NCBI GenBank assembly: GCA_024742475.1
Contig: JANSYI010000004.1
Coordinates: 1 to 64,000, forward strand
DNA from: a bacterium
Lineage (GTDB): Bacteria; Myxococcota_A; Polyangia; Nannocystales; Nannocystaceae
DNA length: 64,000 nucleotides
Direction: 5' to 3'
A program made the position numbers and the translations under genes. The notes beneath the pieces were generated by a model, which saw only the letters and a program-made list of their open reading frames with translations, searched no databases and was not told the DNA's origin. This document shows positions 55,417 to 64,000 of this stretch, in pieces; the first letter of the stretch is position 1; every line of letters begins with the position of its first letter.

Positions 55417-58052
55417 ACGCGGCCCTCGCCCAGTGGTTTCAGAGCCCGGTGTGGCTGTGGATGCTCGTGCCGGCGCTCGTGTTCGTGGTCGCCGACGCCA
55501 CGCGCCGCTGGGGCACCACGCGTCCGCTGGGACGCGTCGCGGGGGCTGCGGTCCGCTTCTTCGCGCTCGGTGCGGTCGTCGCCGCGCTCGCCGATCCCCG
55601 ATGGCACGAGCGCGAGGACGTCGCGCACGTCGTGTTCGTGCTCGATCGCTCGGCCTCCATCCCCGACGCGGTGCTCGACGAGGCGCTCGCGCGCGTCGAT
55701 GCGCTCGCGAGCACCCTCCCCGAGGGCACCCGCAGCGCGCTGGTGTTGTTCGACGCCGAGGCCGAGGTCGCGCTCGCGCCGGGCCAGCCCTGGTCGATTC
55801 CCGGACCGCCGCGCGTCGAGTCGGTCGACGCCACCGACGTCGACGCCGCGCTGCGGCTCGCGCTCGGCCTCATCCCCGCCTCCGATGGCGGCGAGATCGT
55901 GCTCCTGACCGACGGGCGCAGGACCCAGCGGGAGGAGAACGGCGCGGTCGCGCACGCAAAGCGCCGCGGCGTCGCCATCCACACGATCGGCATCGAACCG
56001 TCCAAGGGCGATCCCGCCGTGGGCGCGGTGGTGCTGGCCAGCGAGGACGCGCGGCCCGGGTCCTCGGTCTCGGGCACGATCGAGCTCGACGGCGCCGATG
56101 CACCGGTCCGCGGCACCCTGCGCGTCTCGGTCGGCGGCGACATCGTGCAGACCACGACGGTCGATCTGCCGGCGGGGACGACGACCGCGGTGCCCTTCGC
56201 CCACGACCTCGACGCCAAGACCGACCCGGGGCCTCTCGAGGTCACGGCCGACTTCAGCTCGACGCGGGCCGACGCGGACACCTCCAACAACACCGCCTCG
56301 GCCACGGTGCTCGTCGGCGACCCGCCGCTGGTCCGGGTGTTCGCGGGCGAAGAGCACGACGCCACCGCCCTTGCGCGCGCGCTCCGAGCCGAGCGCATGG
56401 ACGTGCAGGTGGTCCCCGTGCAGACGCTGCAGCCGCAGCACGAGGACCTCGACGAGGTCGACCTCGTCGTGCTGGCCAACGCCCCCGCGGCGTCGATCGG
56501 AGGGGCACAGGCGCTGCAGCCGAAGTTCCTTCGCGCCCTCGCGCGCTACGTCGACAACGGCGGCGGCCTGCTCGTGCTCGGTGGGCCGCAAGCCTACGAC
56601 ATGGGGGGGTACGGTCAGTCGGAGCTCGACCGCGTCCTGCCGGTCAAGATCGACCCGATCGACCCCGAGATTCAAGCGGGCGCCACGATCATCATCGTGC
56701 TCGACCGTTCCGGCTCGATGTCGGCGATGGTGGGGTGGTCCAAGACCAAGATGGAGCTGGCCGACGAGGGCGCCGCAGCCTCGATCAACCTGCTTCGTCC
56801 CTTCGACAACGTCGGCGTGATGTCGGTGACCGAGACGGTGCGCTGGGAGATCAAGACCCAACCGGTTCGCGACCCCTCCGCGCTCAAGCGCAAGGTCATG
56901 CGCATTCGTGCCGACGGCGGCGGGATCTTCGTCTACACGGCCCTCGAGGCGGCCTACGACGCGCTGCGCAAGACGAGCACGCCGCTCAAGCACGTCATTC
57001 TCTTCTCCGACGCCGCCGACAGCGAGGAGAAGGTCAAGGGCATCCCCTTCGGCACCGGAACGGGTACGAGCGCCCAAGACCTGGCCAAGAAGTTCAAGGG
57101 CGCCGGCGTCACCACGTCGGTGATCGGCATCGGCACCGACGACGACGTCGACACCCCCTTCTTGAAGGACCTGGCCAAGTCGGGCGGAGGACGCTTCTAC
57201 CTGACCGCCGACGCGACCAAGCTGCGCGGGTTGTTCGTCGAGGAGACCGAGCGCCTGGTGGACACGTCCCTGCACGAGGAGTCGTTCCGCCCCGAGGTCC
57301 GCCGCGGGCACCCGATCACCGATGGCATCGACTACGCGCGAGCGCCCAAGCTCAGCGGGTACCAGGAAGTGGAAGCCCGACCAACCGCCGAGGTCATCCT
57401 GCGCGGCCCCGAGGACCACCCGATCCTCACCACCTGGCGCTACGGCCTGGGGCACGTCGTGGCCTGGGCATCCGACGCGGGGCCGCGCTGGTCGGAGTCC
57501 TGGCTGTCGTGGCCCGGATACGCCAAGCAGTGGACCCAGGCCGCCCGCTTCGCGCTGCGTTCACGCGCAGGCGACGAGACCGCGGTCGAGGTGGAGGTCG
57601 CCGGCGGCCAGGCCCAACTCCGCATCGCTCGGCGCGACACCTCGGGGCTCAGCCTCGACGAGGGCTCGATTCGTGCGCGCATCAAGGGCCGATCTCCAGC
57701 GAGCGAGGTCGCTCTGCGCAGCCTCGAGCCAGGCCTGTGGGGTGGCGCGGCCCCGGTCGACTCGGGAGAGGTCTACACCGTCGAGGTCCTCGGCGATGAC
57801 GACGAGGTCCTCGCAACCCACACGTTCACGCCTCCCCCGTCCGCCGAGCGACGCTTTCGCACCGCCGACCGAGCCTGGCTCTCGGCCGTCGCCGAGGCGA
57901 CGCAGGGCCAGGTCGACCCCGCATCGATCACCCCCACGGCGACCGCGGGCGTGACGACCGACGTGCACCGCTTGTGGCCATGGGCTCTGGCGCTCGCACT
58001 GCTGCTGCTCCCCCTCGACGCGCTGCTACGCCGCACCGCACGGGTGGTCTGA
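55413..58052 (+). CDS. Large membrane protein with two vWA regions and GATase-like domain
   Basis: An 879-residue protein. N-terminal helices (about 12-30 and 40-60) precede a first vWA-like region (VVFVLDRSASIP near 74). Residues about 330-425 resemble a class I glutamine-amidotransferase-like fold (VLVLGGPQAYDMGGYG). A second vWA begins near 428 with IIIVLDRSGSMSAM and LFSDAADSEE. A terminal helix (about 852-875) ends the protein. The combination is known among large proteins of MoxR operons. The GTG overlaps the preceding stop. It closes the operon; function is inferred to be envelope-associated. Confidence 0.85.
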   Translation: MNAALAQWFQSPVWLWMLVPALVFVVADATRRWGTTRPLGRVAGAAVRFFALGAVVAALADPRWHEREDVAHVVFVLDRSASIPDAVLDEALARVDALASTLPEGTRSALVLFDAEAEVALAPGQPWSIPGPPRVESVDATDVDAALRLALGLIPASDGGEIVLLTDGRRTQREENGAVAHAKRRGVAIHTIGIEPSKGDPAVGAVVLASEDARPGSSVSGTIELDGADAPVRGTLRVSVGGDIVQTTTVDLPAGTTTAVPFAHDLDAKTDPGPLEVTADFSSTRADADTSNNTASATVLVGDPPLVRVFAGEEHDATALARALRAERMDVQVVPVQTLQPQHEDLDEVDLVVLANAPAASIGGAQALQPKFLRALARYVDNGGGLLVLGGPQAYDMGGYGQSELDRVLPVKIDPIDPEIQAGATIIIVLDRSGSMSAMVGWSKTKMELADEGAAASINLLRPFDNVGVMSVTETVRWEIKTQPVRDPSALKRKVMRIRADGGGIFVYTALEAAYDALRKTSTPLKHVILFSDAADSEEKVKGIPFGTGTGTSAQDLAKKFKGAGVTTSVIGIGTDDDVDTPFLKDLAKSGGGRFYLTADATKLRGLFVEETERLVDTSLHEESFRPEVRRGHPITDGIDYARAPKLSGYQEVEARPTAEVILRGPEDHPILTTWRYGLGHVVAWASDAGPRWSESWLSWPGYAKQWTQAARFALRSRAGDETAVEVEVAGGQAQLRIARRDTSGLSLDEGSIRARIKGRSPASEVALRSLEPGLWGGAAPVDSGEVYTVEVLGDDDEVLATHTFTPPPSAERRFRTADRAWLSAVAEATQGQVDPASITPTATAGVTTDVHRLWPWALALALLLLPLDALLRRTARVV

Positions 58053-58142
58053 GCGCCCGGGTGCCAATCTGGGAAGTGGCGGGTTCAGGTCCGCGAACCG
58101 GATCGACACCCCTGGGGCCGCAACCTGCCGGTCCTGCGCGTT

Positions 58143-58156
58143 GGTCCGAGACTTGC
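58143..58156 (+). promoter_or_regulatory. Possible sigma-54-like element
   Basis: GG at 58143-58144 and GC at 58155-58156 have the ten-base spacing of -24/-12 elements (TGGTCCGAGACTTGC). The transcript would begin only a few bases before the ATG at 58171, which weakens the call. Confidence 0.2.
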
Positions 58157-58170
58157 TTGATGAAGCCGGC

Positions 58171-58923
58171 ATGAACCGCACGGCATTCGTGATCCCGCTG
58201 CTCCTCCCGCTCGCGTGCGACGACCCCACGGGGCCCGAGGCGGGGAACGCGACCGAGGTGGGGACGAGCGGCGCGGACGGTGCAGAGTCGTCGACGACCT
58301 CGGGTGAGGGTGGCCCGCAGAGCGGCGAGACCACGACCACGAGCGAGGCGGACTCGGACGACACCGGCGGCGCCGAGACTTCCAGTGGTGGGGCGATGGG
58401 CGAGTCGAGCACGGGCGTCCAGACGCCGGCGCCCGACTACGCCACGCCGCACTTCCCGCTGCAGGTGGGCTTGCAGTGGAGCTACCGGCTCACCCGCACC
58501 GACGGGACGATCGGAGAGTCCTGCATCGACGACGGCTCGATTCACGTGATGCGGATGACCGACGAGCAGGCGGGCGTGTTCACGCGGACCGAGGAGCCGT
58601 GGTGTTACTTCGATGCGCTGCAGTTTCGCGTGCAGGGCGAGTACGTCGACGTGAACAGCGGCGCTTGGTACCACCAGCTCCTGCTGCCGCCCGAGCGAGG
58701 CGCCACCTGGGCCGCAGGCGGCGCGTCCGGGGCCACCTACGTCTGGGACGCGCACCACGCCAGCTACACGGTCGAAGCGGGCACGTTCGAGGACTGCTGG
58801 CGCCGCACGCAGCAGGGCTATGACGTCTGGGAGATCTACTGCCGCGACGTCGGCATGGTCGAGTCGCACTACGACGCCTGGGGCAGCAACACCCGCAGCG
58901 AGCTCGTCGCCTTCGAAGGCTGA
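58171..58923 (+). CDS. Hypothetical lipoprotein
   Basis: A 250-residue predicted lipoprotein (MNRTAFVIPLLLPLACDD, Cys near 16) with a long Thr/Ser/Gly/Glu linker to about residue 88, then a compact beta-rich domain (FPLQVGLQWSYRLT, EPWCYFDALQFRV, GTFEDCWRRTQ, EIYCRDVGMV). Four cysteines in this domain may form two disulfides. No family was recognised. The ATG at 58171 is chosen for the signal; a start 30 bases upstream would bury it. It precedes xdhA by 32 bases, but a link is not evident. Confidence 0.7.
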   Translation: MNRTAFVIPLLLPLACDDPTGPEAGNATEVGTSGADGAESSTTSGEGGPQSGETTTTSEADSDDTGGAETSSGGAMGESSTGVQTPAPDYATPHFPLQVGLQWSYRLTRTDGTIGESCIDDGSIHVMRMTDEQAGVFTRTEEPWCYFDALQFRVQGEYVDVNSGAWYHQLLLPPERGATWAAGGASGATYVWDAHHASYTVEAGTFEDCWRRTQQGYDVWEIYCRDVGMVESHYDAWGSNTRSELVAFEG

Positions 58924-58955
58924 TCGTCGCCCGCGCGGGTGATAGCCTGGGCGGA

Positions 58956-60437
58956 ATGGACTGCGTGACGTTTCACGTCAACGGCCGGAAGACGACGGTC
59001 CGCGACGTCTCGCCCACGACCACGCTGTTGCAATACCTGCGCGGCCCGCTGCACCTGGCGGGCACGAAGGAGGGTTGCGCGGAGGGAGACTGCGGCGCCT
59101 GCACCGTGGTCGTGCTCGACGCGGAGGCTCCCGGCGGGCCCCGCTGGCGTGCCGTCAACAGCTGCCTGCTGCTCGTGCCGCTGCTGCACGGCACGCACGT
59201 GTTCACCGTCGAGGGCTTGCGCAGCGGCCCCGGCGACGAGGGCCTCCACCCCGTCCAGCGCGCGCTCGTCGACGCGCTCGGCTCCCAGTGCGGCTACTGC
59301 ACACCCGGCGTCGTCATGTCGATGGTCGAGGCGTGCCACCGCACCGACCTCGACGCGGGCTGGAAGCTCGATGACCAGATGTGCGGCAACCTGTGTCGCT
59401 GCACGGGCTATCGGCCCATTCGCGAGGCGACCTCCTCCATCGCAGGTCTGTGCCCCGACGACCGCCTGCGGGCCGCCCTCTCGGGCAAACGCGACGCGCA
59501 GCCCTCGCTCGACTACGCCACCGACGGCCTCCGCGGATCGCAGCGATTCTGCATCCCGACCGACTGGGACACGCTGTTCGACGTCCTCGAGCGGCATCCG
59601 TCGCATCGCTTCATTCAAGGGGCCACCGACCTGGGACTCGACGTCACCAAACACGGCCGGCACTTCGACGCGCTGGTCTCCTTGCAGGGTCTGAGCGAGC
59701 TGCGACGTCTGGACACGAACGGGTCGCGCTGGTCGGTCGGCGCGGGCGTGAAGCTGGCCGACCTCGAAGACGCGACCGACCACGCGGTGCCTCCGCTGTC
59801 CCGCATGCTCCGCTTCTTCGGCTCGCGTCAGATCAAGAATAGCGCCACCGTCGGCGGCAACCTGTGCAACGCCTCGCCCATCGGCGACCTCGCTCCTGTG
59901 TTTCTCGCGCTGGATGCCACGTTCGTCGCCCGTGGCCGCGGTGGCGAGCGCCGCGTCGCGGCCGAGCACTTCTTCACCGGCTACCGCGAGACGGCGCTGC
60001 AGCCCGGCGAGGTGCTCGCGCGCGTGGAGTTCGAGGCGCCGCCCCCCACGGCGCGCTTTGCCTCCTACAAGGTGAGCAAGCGCCGCGAGATGGACATCAG
60101 CGCCGTCTCGGCCGCGCTGCGCGTGCACGTCGATGACCGCGGCACCATCACCAGCGCATGCTTCGCCTTCGGGGGCATGGCGGCCACGCCCGCGCGCGCT
60201 CGAGCGGCCGAAGCCGCCGCGCTCGGTCAGACGTGGTCCGAGCAGACGCTCGAGGCATGCGCCGCGGCCATCGGCAGCGACTTCACGCCGCTGACCGACC
60301 ACCGCGGGTCGGCGTGGTACCGGTCCACGCTCGCGGCCAACCTGCTGCGAGGGTTCTACGCCGACGTCGCGGACGAACCGATGCCTCGCCTGCCCGACCG
60401 CCCCACCGGCACCCTGCTCGGAGGGCCCCGCGCATGA
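58956..60437 (+). CDS. xdhA: Xanthine dehydrogenase small subunit (2Fe-2S/FAD)
   Basis: A 493-residue XdhA. Two 2Fe-2S sites are visible: EGCAEGDCGACTVVVLDAE near 43 and SQCGYCTPGVVMSM near 109 with MCGNLCRCTGYRPI near 143. The FAD domain starts near 185 (FDVLERHPSHRFIQGATDLG) and continues with NSATVGGNLCNASPIGDLAP near 293. It passes electrons from the molybdenum centre to NAD. Its stop overlaps the xdhB start (ATGA). Length is normal for the bacterial two-subunit enzyme. Confidence 0.93.
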   Translation: MDCVTFHVNGRKTTVRDVSPTTTLLQYLRGPLHLAGTKEGCAEGDCGACTVVVLDAEAPGGPRWRAVNSCLLLVPLLHGTHVFTVEGLRSGPGDEGLHPVQRALVDALGSQCGYCTPGVVMSMVEACHRTDLDAGWKLDDQMCGNLCRCTGYRPIREATSSIAGLCPDDRLRAALSGKRDAQPSLDYATDGLRGSQRFCIPTDWDTLFDVLERHPSHRFIQGATDLGLDVTKHGRHFDALVSLQGLSELRRLDTNGSRWSVGAGVKLADLEDATDHAVPPLSRMLRFFGSRQIKNSATVGGNLCNASPIGDLAPVFLALDATFVARGRGGERRVAAEHFFTGYRETALQPGEVLARVEFEAPPPTARFASYKVSKRREMDISAVSAALRVHVDDRGTITSACFAFGGMAATPARARAAEAAALGQTWSEQTLEACAAAIGSDFTPLTDHRGSAWYRSTLAANLLRGFYADVADEPMPRLPDRPTGTLLGGPRA

Positions 60438-62755
60438 AGATTCAGCCCACGCCCCGCTCGCCCCTGCACCAGCCCGCGCTGCACGAGAGCGGCGTTCGCC
60501 ACGTCACGGGCGAGGCGCGCTACGTCGACGACCTCCCGCTGCCTCCGGGGGCCCTGCACGGGGTCGCCGTCACGTCACCGCACGCCCACGCCACCATCAC
60601 CCGCCGCTGCGCCGACGCTGCGCGGGCGATGCCCGGCGTCCATGCCGTGCTGTTCGCCGAGGACATCCCCGGATCCAATCTCATCGGGCCGATCGTGCAT
60701 GACGAGGAGCTGCTCGCGACGACGCTCGTGCACTACGTGGGCCAGGCGGTGGCGGTCGTGCTCGCCGAGAGCCTCGAGTCGGCGCAGCGCGCCGCCGCGG
60801 CGGTCGAGGTCGACTACGAGCCCCTGCCATCGATCCAGTCGATCGAGGCCGCGATCGAGGCCGAGCAGTTCATCGCTCCGGTGCACGTGATCGCGCGCGG
60901 CGACGTGGAGGCGGCGCTGCGCCAGGCGGCCGTGCGGGTCACGGGCGAGGTCGCCTGCGGCGCACAAGACCACTTCTACCTCGAGACCCAAGCCGCCTTG
61001 GCGCTGCCCGAGGAGAACGGGTGCCTCACGGTGCATTCCTCGACACAGCATCCCACCGAGGTGCAAAACGAGGTCGCCACCGTGCTCGGCCTCGGCGCGC
61101 ACGCGGTGGTGTGCGAGGTGCCGCGCATGGGCGGGGGCTTCGGCGGCAAGGAGTCGCAAGCCACCCCGTTCGCCTGCTTTGCGGCCTTGGGAGCACACGC
61201 CACGGGGCGGCCGTGCAAGGTGTGGCTCGACCGCGACACCGACATGCGGATGACGGGCAAGCGGCACCCCTTCCTCGGCAAGTACGAGGCGGCGTTCGAC
61301 GCCGACGGCATGCTGCAGGGGCTGTGGGTCAAGCTCTACTCCGACGCGGGGTTCTCGGCCGACCTGTCGCTGCCCGTGCTCGACCGCGCGCTGTTTCACC
61401 TCGACAACGCGTACTTCGTGCCGGCGCTGCGCTTCGAGGGTCTGGCGTGTCGCACCAACCGTCCGTCGAACACCGCCTTTCGCGGCTTCGGCGGGCCGCA
61501 AGGCATGGTCGTGATCGAAGAGGTCATGAACCGTGCCGCCCACGCCCTGAAGCTCGACCCGGCGCAGCTTCGCGCGAAGAACTTCTACGGCGCCGCGCCG
61601 CGCGACCGGGCGCCCTACGGCCAAGAGGTCCCCGCCGAGCACAACCGCCTGCAGCGCATCCACGAGACGCTCATGCGCAGCAGCGACTACGCAGCCCGCA
61701 AGCAAGCCGCCGCGGCGTTCAACGCAGGCTCTGCGTGGGTCAAGCGGGGCCTGGGCTATCAGCCGGTCAAGTTCGGCATCTCGTTCACCAAGAGCATCCT
61801 CAACCAAGCCGGCGCGCTCGTACTCGTCTACGCCGACGGCACGGTGCAGCTCAACCATGGCGGCACCGAGATGGGCCAGGGTCTGCACACCAAGATGCTC
61901 ACGGTCTGCGCCCACGAGCTCGGCGTCGGGGTCGAGTCGATCCGGGTGATGACCACGGCCACCGACAAGGTGCCCAACACCTCCGCCACCGCGGCGAGCA
62001 GCGGCTCGGACCTCAACGGCCAGGCCGTCGCGGCCGCGGCCTCGGAGATCCGCGAGCGCCTGCGCCCCGTGGCGGCGGGGCTGCTCGAGCTCTCCGAGGA
62101 TGAAGCCGCCGACCTGCGCTTCGAAGGAGGCGTGATCACGCACCCGAACTCCGCCAAGAGCGTCCCCTTCGCCGACGTCGCCCACCAGGCGTGGGTGCAG
62201 CGCGTGTCCCTGAGCGCCACGGGCTACTACGCCACGCCGGGCGTCGGCTACGACCACGCCACGGGCAGCGGCACGCCCTTCTACTACTTCGCCTACGGGG
62301 CGGTCGTCTGCGAAGTCGAGGTCAACGGGCTCACCGGCGAGCACCGCATGCTTCGGGCCGACATCCTGCACGACGTGGGCACCTCGCTGGTGCCGACGAT
62401 CGACCGCGGCCAAGTCGAGGGCGGGTTCGTGCAGGGCGTGGGGTGGCTGACGTGCGAGGAGGTGCTCTTCGCCGACGACGGTCGCCCTCTGACCACCGGG
62501 CCGAGCACCTACAAGATCCCCGCCTTCGGGGACGCCCCGCTGGACTTTCGCGTCGACCTGCTCCCCAAGGCGCCGCAGCCGGGGGTCGTACACGGCAGCA
62601 AGGCCGTCGGCGAGCCGCCGTTCATGCTGGCCATCGGTGCCGTCACCGCGCTGCGCGACGCGATTGCGGCCTTCGGGGAGGCCGAGGTCGTGCTCTCGCT
62701 GCCCGCCACGCCCGAGGCGATTCTCCGGGCGGTCGAGCACGTGCGCGCGGGCTGA
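60434..62755 (+). CDS. xdhB: Xanthine dehydrogenase large molybdopterin subunit
   Basis: A 773-residue XdhB that oxidises hypoxanthine and xanthine to urate. Signatures: VTGEARYVDDLP near 20, GGGFGGKESQA near 235, NTAFRGFGGPQGM near 346 with the substrate-side Arg, GGTEMGQGLHTK near 476 and VHGSKAVGEPPFMLA near 718 with the catalytic Glu. The normal two-gene order is present. XdhC, which inserts sulfurated cofactor, is not in this window. Purine catabolism or NAD-linked redox is the expected role. Confidence 0.93.
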   Translation: MKIQPTPRSPLHQPALHESGVRHVTGEARYVDDLPLPPGALHGVAVTSPHAHATITRRCADAARAMPGVHAVLFAEDIPGSNLIGPIVHDEELLATTLVHYVGQAVAVVLAESLESAQRAAAAVEVDYEPLPSIQSIEAAIEAEQFIAPVHVIARGDVEAALRQAAVRVTGEVACGAQDHFYLETQAALALPEENGCLTVHSSTQHPTEVQNEVATVLGLGAHAVVCEVPRMGGGFGGKESQATPFACFAALGAHATGRPCKVWLDRDTDMRMTGKRHPFLGKYEAAFDADGMLQGLWVKLYSDAGFSADLSLPVLDRALFHLDNAYFVPALRFEGLACRTNRPSNTAFRGFGGPQGMVVIEEVMNRAAHALKLDPAQLRAKNFYGAAPRDRAPYGQEVPAEHNRLQRIHETLMRSSDYAARKQAAAAFNAGSAWVKRGLGYQPVKFGISFTKSILNQAGALVLVYADGTVQLNHGGTEMGQGLHTKMLTVCAHELGVGVESIRVMTTATDKVPNTSATAASSGSDLNGQAVAAAASEIRERLRPVAAGLLELSEDEAADLRFEGGVITHPNSAKSVPFADVAHQAWVQRVSLSATGYYATPGVGYDHATGSGTPFYYFAYGAVVCEVEVNGLTGEHRMLRADILHDVGTSLVPTIDRGQVEGGFVQGVGWLTCEEVLFADDGRPLTTGPSTYKIPAFGDAPLDFRVDLLPKAPQPGVVHGSKAVGEPPFMLAIGAVTALRDAIAAFGEAEVVLSLPATPEAILRAVEHVRAG

Positions 62756-62778
62756 GCGGGCCGGGCGGTCAGGGCTCG

Positions 62779-63087
62779 TCAGATGCCCGTGAAGAGCAGA
62801 TCGATTGCCCCGATGAAGTCTGCGCGTTGCTCGGACAGGGATCCGACAGGTTTGCGCAGCACGGAGGCGGGTACGGCAGCGAGCTCCTGAAACACAGCGA
62901 CGTAGTCCGTCCCGTCGACGACGACGGTCGGGTTGAGTCGGGTGATGGGCCGAGCTCCGTAGCGTTGCAGAGTCGTCAACGGAACGACGACGCGCGTCGG
63001 CAACGGGGACAGCAGATCGTCTTGAATGTCGAGCAACAGCGGGTATCGCCGCTTTCGCGAGTTGCGATAGATGTCGAACTGGGCCAT
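62779..63087 (-). CDS. ccdB: CcdB-family toxin
   Basis: A 102-residue CcdB homologue, start ATG 63087 overlapping the antitoxin stop. Core matches to F-plasmid CcdB: FDIYRNSRKRRYPLLLDIQ near 4, TRVVVPL near 32, and the end IDLLFTGI. The F toxin ends FWGI, and its terminal Trp-Gly-Ile is needed to poison DNA gyrase. Here Trp is replaced by Thr while Gly-Ile remain, so gyrase poisoning may be weak or altered. Expression should be coupled to ccdA. Confidence 0.9.
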   Translation of the reverse strand: MAQFDIYRNSRKRRYPLLLDIQDDLLSPLPTRVVVPLTTLQRYGARPITRLNPTVVVDGTDYVAVFQELAAVPASVLRKPVGSLSEQRADFIGAIDLLFTGI

Positions 63088-63323
63088 CAGAACGTGCGCC
63101 AGTCGTCGCTGAAGACGCCGCGCCGCTCGACGACCTCGTTGTACTCCGCAATCGCCTCCTGGTTTTCTTTCAGCCACGCCTCGCGCTCGGCGCTCCGAAT
63201 GACGTCCTCGAGCGCAGCATCCACCGCTTCGGAGATGTTCAAGCCGAGTGCCTTTGCCCGCCGCACGAGCTCGCTGCGCAGCGAGAGGTTGGTTGGCACC
63301 TTGCGGTCCTTCTGCCCGGGCAT
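63087..63323 (-). CDS. ccdA: CcdA-family antitoxin
   Basis: A 78-residue CcdA homologue: ribbon-helix-helix N-terminus (KVPTNLSLRSELVRRAKAL) then the toxin-binding tail with WLKENQEAIAEYNEVVE, matching WKAENQEGMAEVARFIE of F CcdA. ATG 63323 gives the family length. An 8-base palindrome ATGCGCAT at 63338-63345, just upstream, could be part of its operator. Autorepression is the usual control of the pair. Confidence 0.92.
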   Translation of the reverse strand: MPGQKDRKVPTNLSLRSELVRRAKALGLNISEAVDAALEDVIRSAEREAWLKENQEAIAEYNEVVERRGVFSDDWRTF

Positions 63324-63337
63324 TCTGCGCACAGAGT

Positions 63338-63345
63338 ATGCGCAT
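63338..63345. promoter_or_regulatory. Candidate ccdAB operator palindrome
   Basis: ATGCGCAT is a perfect 8-base palindrome 15 bases upstream of ccdA, in the 140-base divergent region. Ribbon-helix-helix antitoxins bind short palindromes near their starts; the site is only positional evidence. Confidence 0.3.
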
Positions 63346-63463
63346 GCAGAGAGGGCCGCAACAGGACTGCGCCGTCCACGACGCTTGGAACGTGCAACAC
63401 CACGGCAGTGCGCGCGCTGAACGGCTGCAACCTGCGCCCCAGTGCCGCGTCTAGGCAGGCGTA

Positions 63464-64000
63464 GTGACGACGGTGCGCCTGCCCCCGCTCGAGTACATGC
63501 TCGTCGTCGACCTCGACGATGAGGGCGAGCCCCAGCCGGTCCTCCGGCAGGCGCTGCAACGCATGACGCAGCCGTGGAACGACTCACACACGGCGCAGTT
63601 CGTCTGGCGCGACGAGGGCGGGTTCGAAACCTTCTCGGTGATTCTCCAAGGTGGCGCGCACGACCCCGAGCGACCCACCCTCGAGCGCCACCTCGACGCC
63701 ATCGAGCAGGCGAGTGGCGTGAGGGCCTCGTGCGGCATTGCCGGACCGATGCGCACGGCGGAGCGACACGCCCGAGCCGACTTCATCAAGGTGCTCGCCG
63801 AGGGCGCCCCGATGGGTTTCGTGACCAACCTCTACGCCTCGAGCGGGCCACGCCCCTGCTGTTCGACGTGCGGCCGAGACCTCGCCGACGCCGACCGCCC
63901 ATCTCTGCGTCCGCTGAGCATCGACGTCGCGTACCTTCGCCGATGGGCACGCAAACGAGGGACGCCGATCCCGGGGATGCTCTGCATCGACCATCGGCAC
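63464..64000 (+). CDS. Partial gene, unknown protein with cysteine cluster
   Basis: An open frame of 179 codons runs from GTG 63464 to the end of the window with no stop and with the high GC third positions of its neighbours. It begins VTTVRLPPLEYMLVVDLDDE. A Cys cluster (PCCSTCGRD near 130-138) followed by MLCIDH could bind zinc. The N-terminal part is alpha/beta-like. I do not recognise a family. It is divergent from ccdAB, so it is a separate transcription unit. The C-terminus is missing. Confidence 0.6.
   Translation, partial: MTTVRLPPLEYMLVVDLDDEGEPQPVLRQALQRMTQPWNDSHTAQFVWRDEGGFETFSVILQGGAHDPERPTLERHLDAIEQASGVRASCGIAGPMRTAERHARADFIKVLAEGAPMGFVTNLYASSGPRPCCSTCGRDLADADRPSLRPLSIDVAYLRRWARKRGTPIPGMLCIDHRH

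Overview
This 64 kb window is GC-rich, densely coded chromosomal DNA, most likely from a myxobacterium (Myxococcota). I infer a Nannocystis/Polyangium-type lineage from the gene content, not from any marker gene: several Ser/Thr kinases with long Pro/Ala linkers, a DUF4388-kinase, FHA modules, a DUF1592/DUF1552 pair, lipoproteins with Ser/Thr/Gly linkers behind the lipobox, and an exopolysaccharide locus resembling the Myxococcus xanthus EPS genes. About 50 genes were recognised. No rRNA, tRNA, CRISPR array, phage or transposase was seen. No gene-free stretch exceeds 300 bases. Many neighbouring genes overlap as ATGA or GTGA, so much of the window is probably in translationally coupled operons.

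Layout. 0.2-7.9 kb: a LIC_10091-like protein, a nicotinamidase-like hydrolase, a vWA/PP2C/kinase set of the TerY-P (YegL/YegK/YegI) type, and a membrane-anchored Ser/Thr kinase with a polyglutamine tract. 7.87-8.03 kb: a MITE-like element with perfect 22-bp inverted ends. 8.1-9.4 kb: a low-molecular-weight phosphatase and a fructosamine-kinase-like gene, a likely protein-deglycation pair. 9.4-14.7 kb (minus): SDR, enolase-superfamily enzyme, acyl carrier protein, AMP-ligase and UbiD-like decarboxylase, which looks like a small biosynthetic operon. 14.8-16.2 kb: lysine 6-aminotransferase. 16.3-24.7 kb: secreted proteins (propeller lipoprotein, DUF1592 and DUF1552 proteins, clan GH-A lipoprotein) and a UDP-GlcNAc 2-epimerase. 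24.8-37.7 kb: DUF4388-kinase, then an exopolysaccharide region with a polyprenyl-phosphate sugar transferase, an FHA-Wzz fusion, an outer-membrane barrel, an OPX export lipoprotein, a PilZ protein and rmlBACD for dTDP-L-rhamnose. 37.8-44.9 kb: a c-type haem lipoprotein, a Lys/Asp-rich lipoprotein, an FHA hybrid histidine kinase, and ppk1-ppk2 for polyphosphate. 44.9-49.8 kb (minus): ECF sigma factor with a membrane partner, SDR, DUF4920 lipoprotein and a Cys-repeat lipoprotein. 50-58 kb: a five-gene MoxR/DUF58/vWA operon. 58.2-62.8 kb: a lipoprotein and xanthine dehydrogenase xdhAB. 62.8-64 kb: a ccdAB toxin-antitoxin pair and a gene cut by the window end.

The main theme is envelope and stress physiology controlled by phosphorylation. 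Phosphothreonine signalling (kinases plus FHA domains) may touch exopolysaccharide length control and polyphosphate metabolism. The most interesting items are the FHA-Wzz fusion, the TerY-P set with a nicotinamidase-like gene, the SDR/enolase/ACP/AMP-ligase/UbiD operon, the 16-lysine tail on Ppk2, the inverted-repeat element at 7.9 kb, and a CcdB lacking the usual C-terminal Trp.
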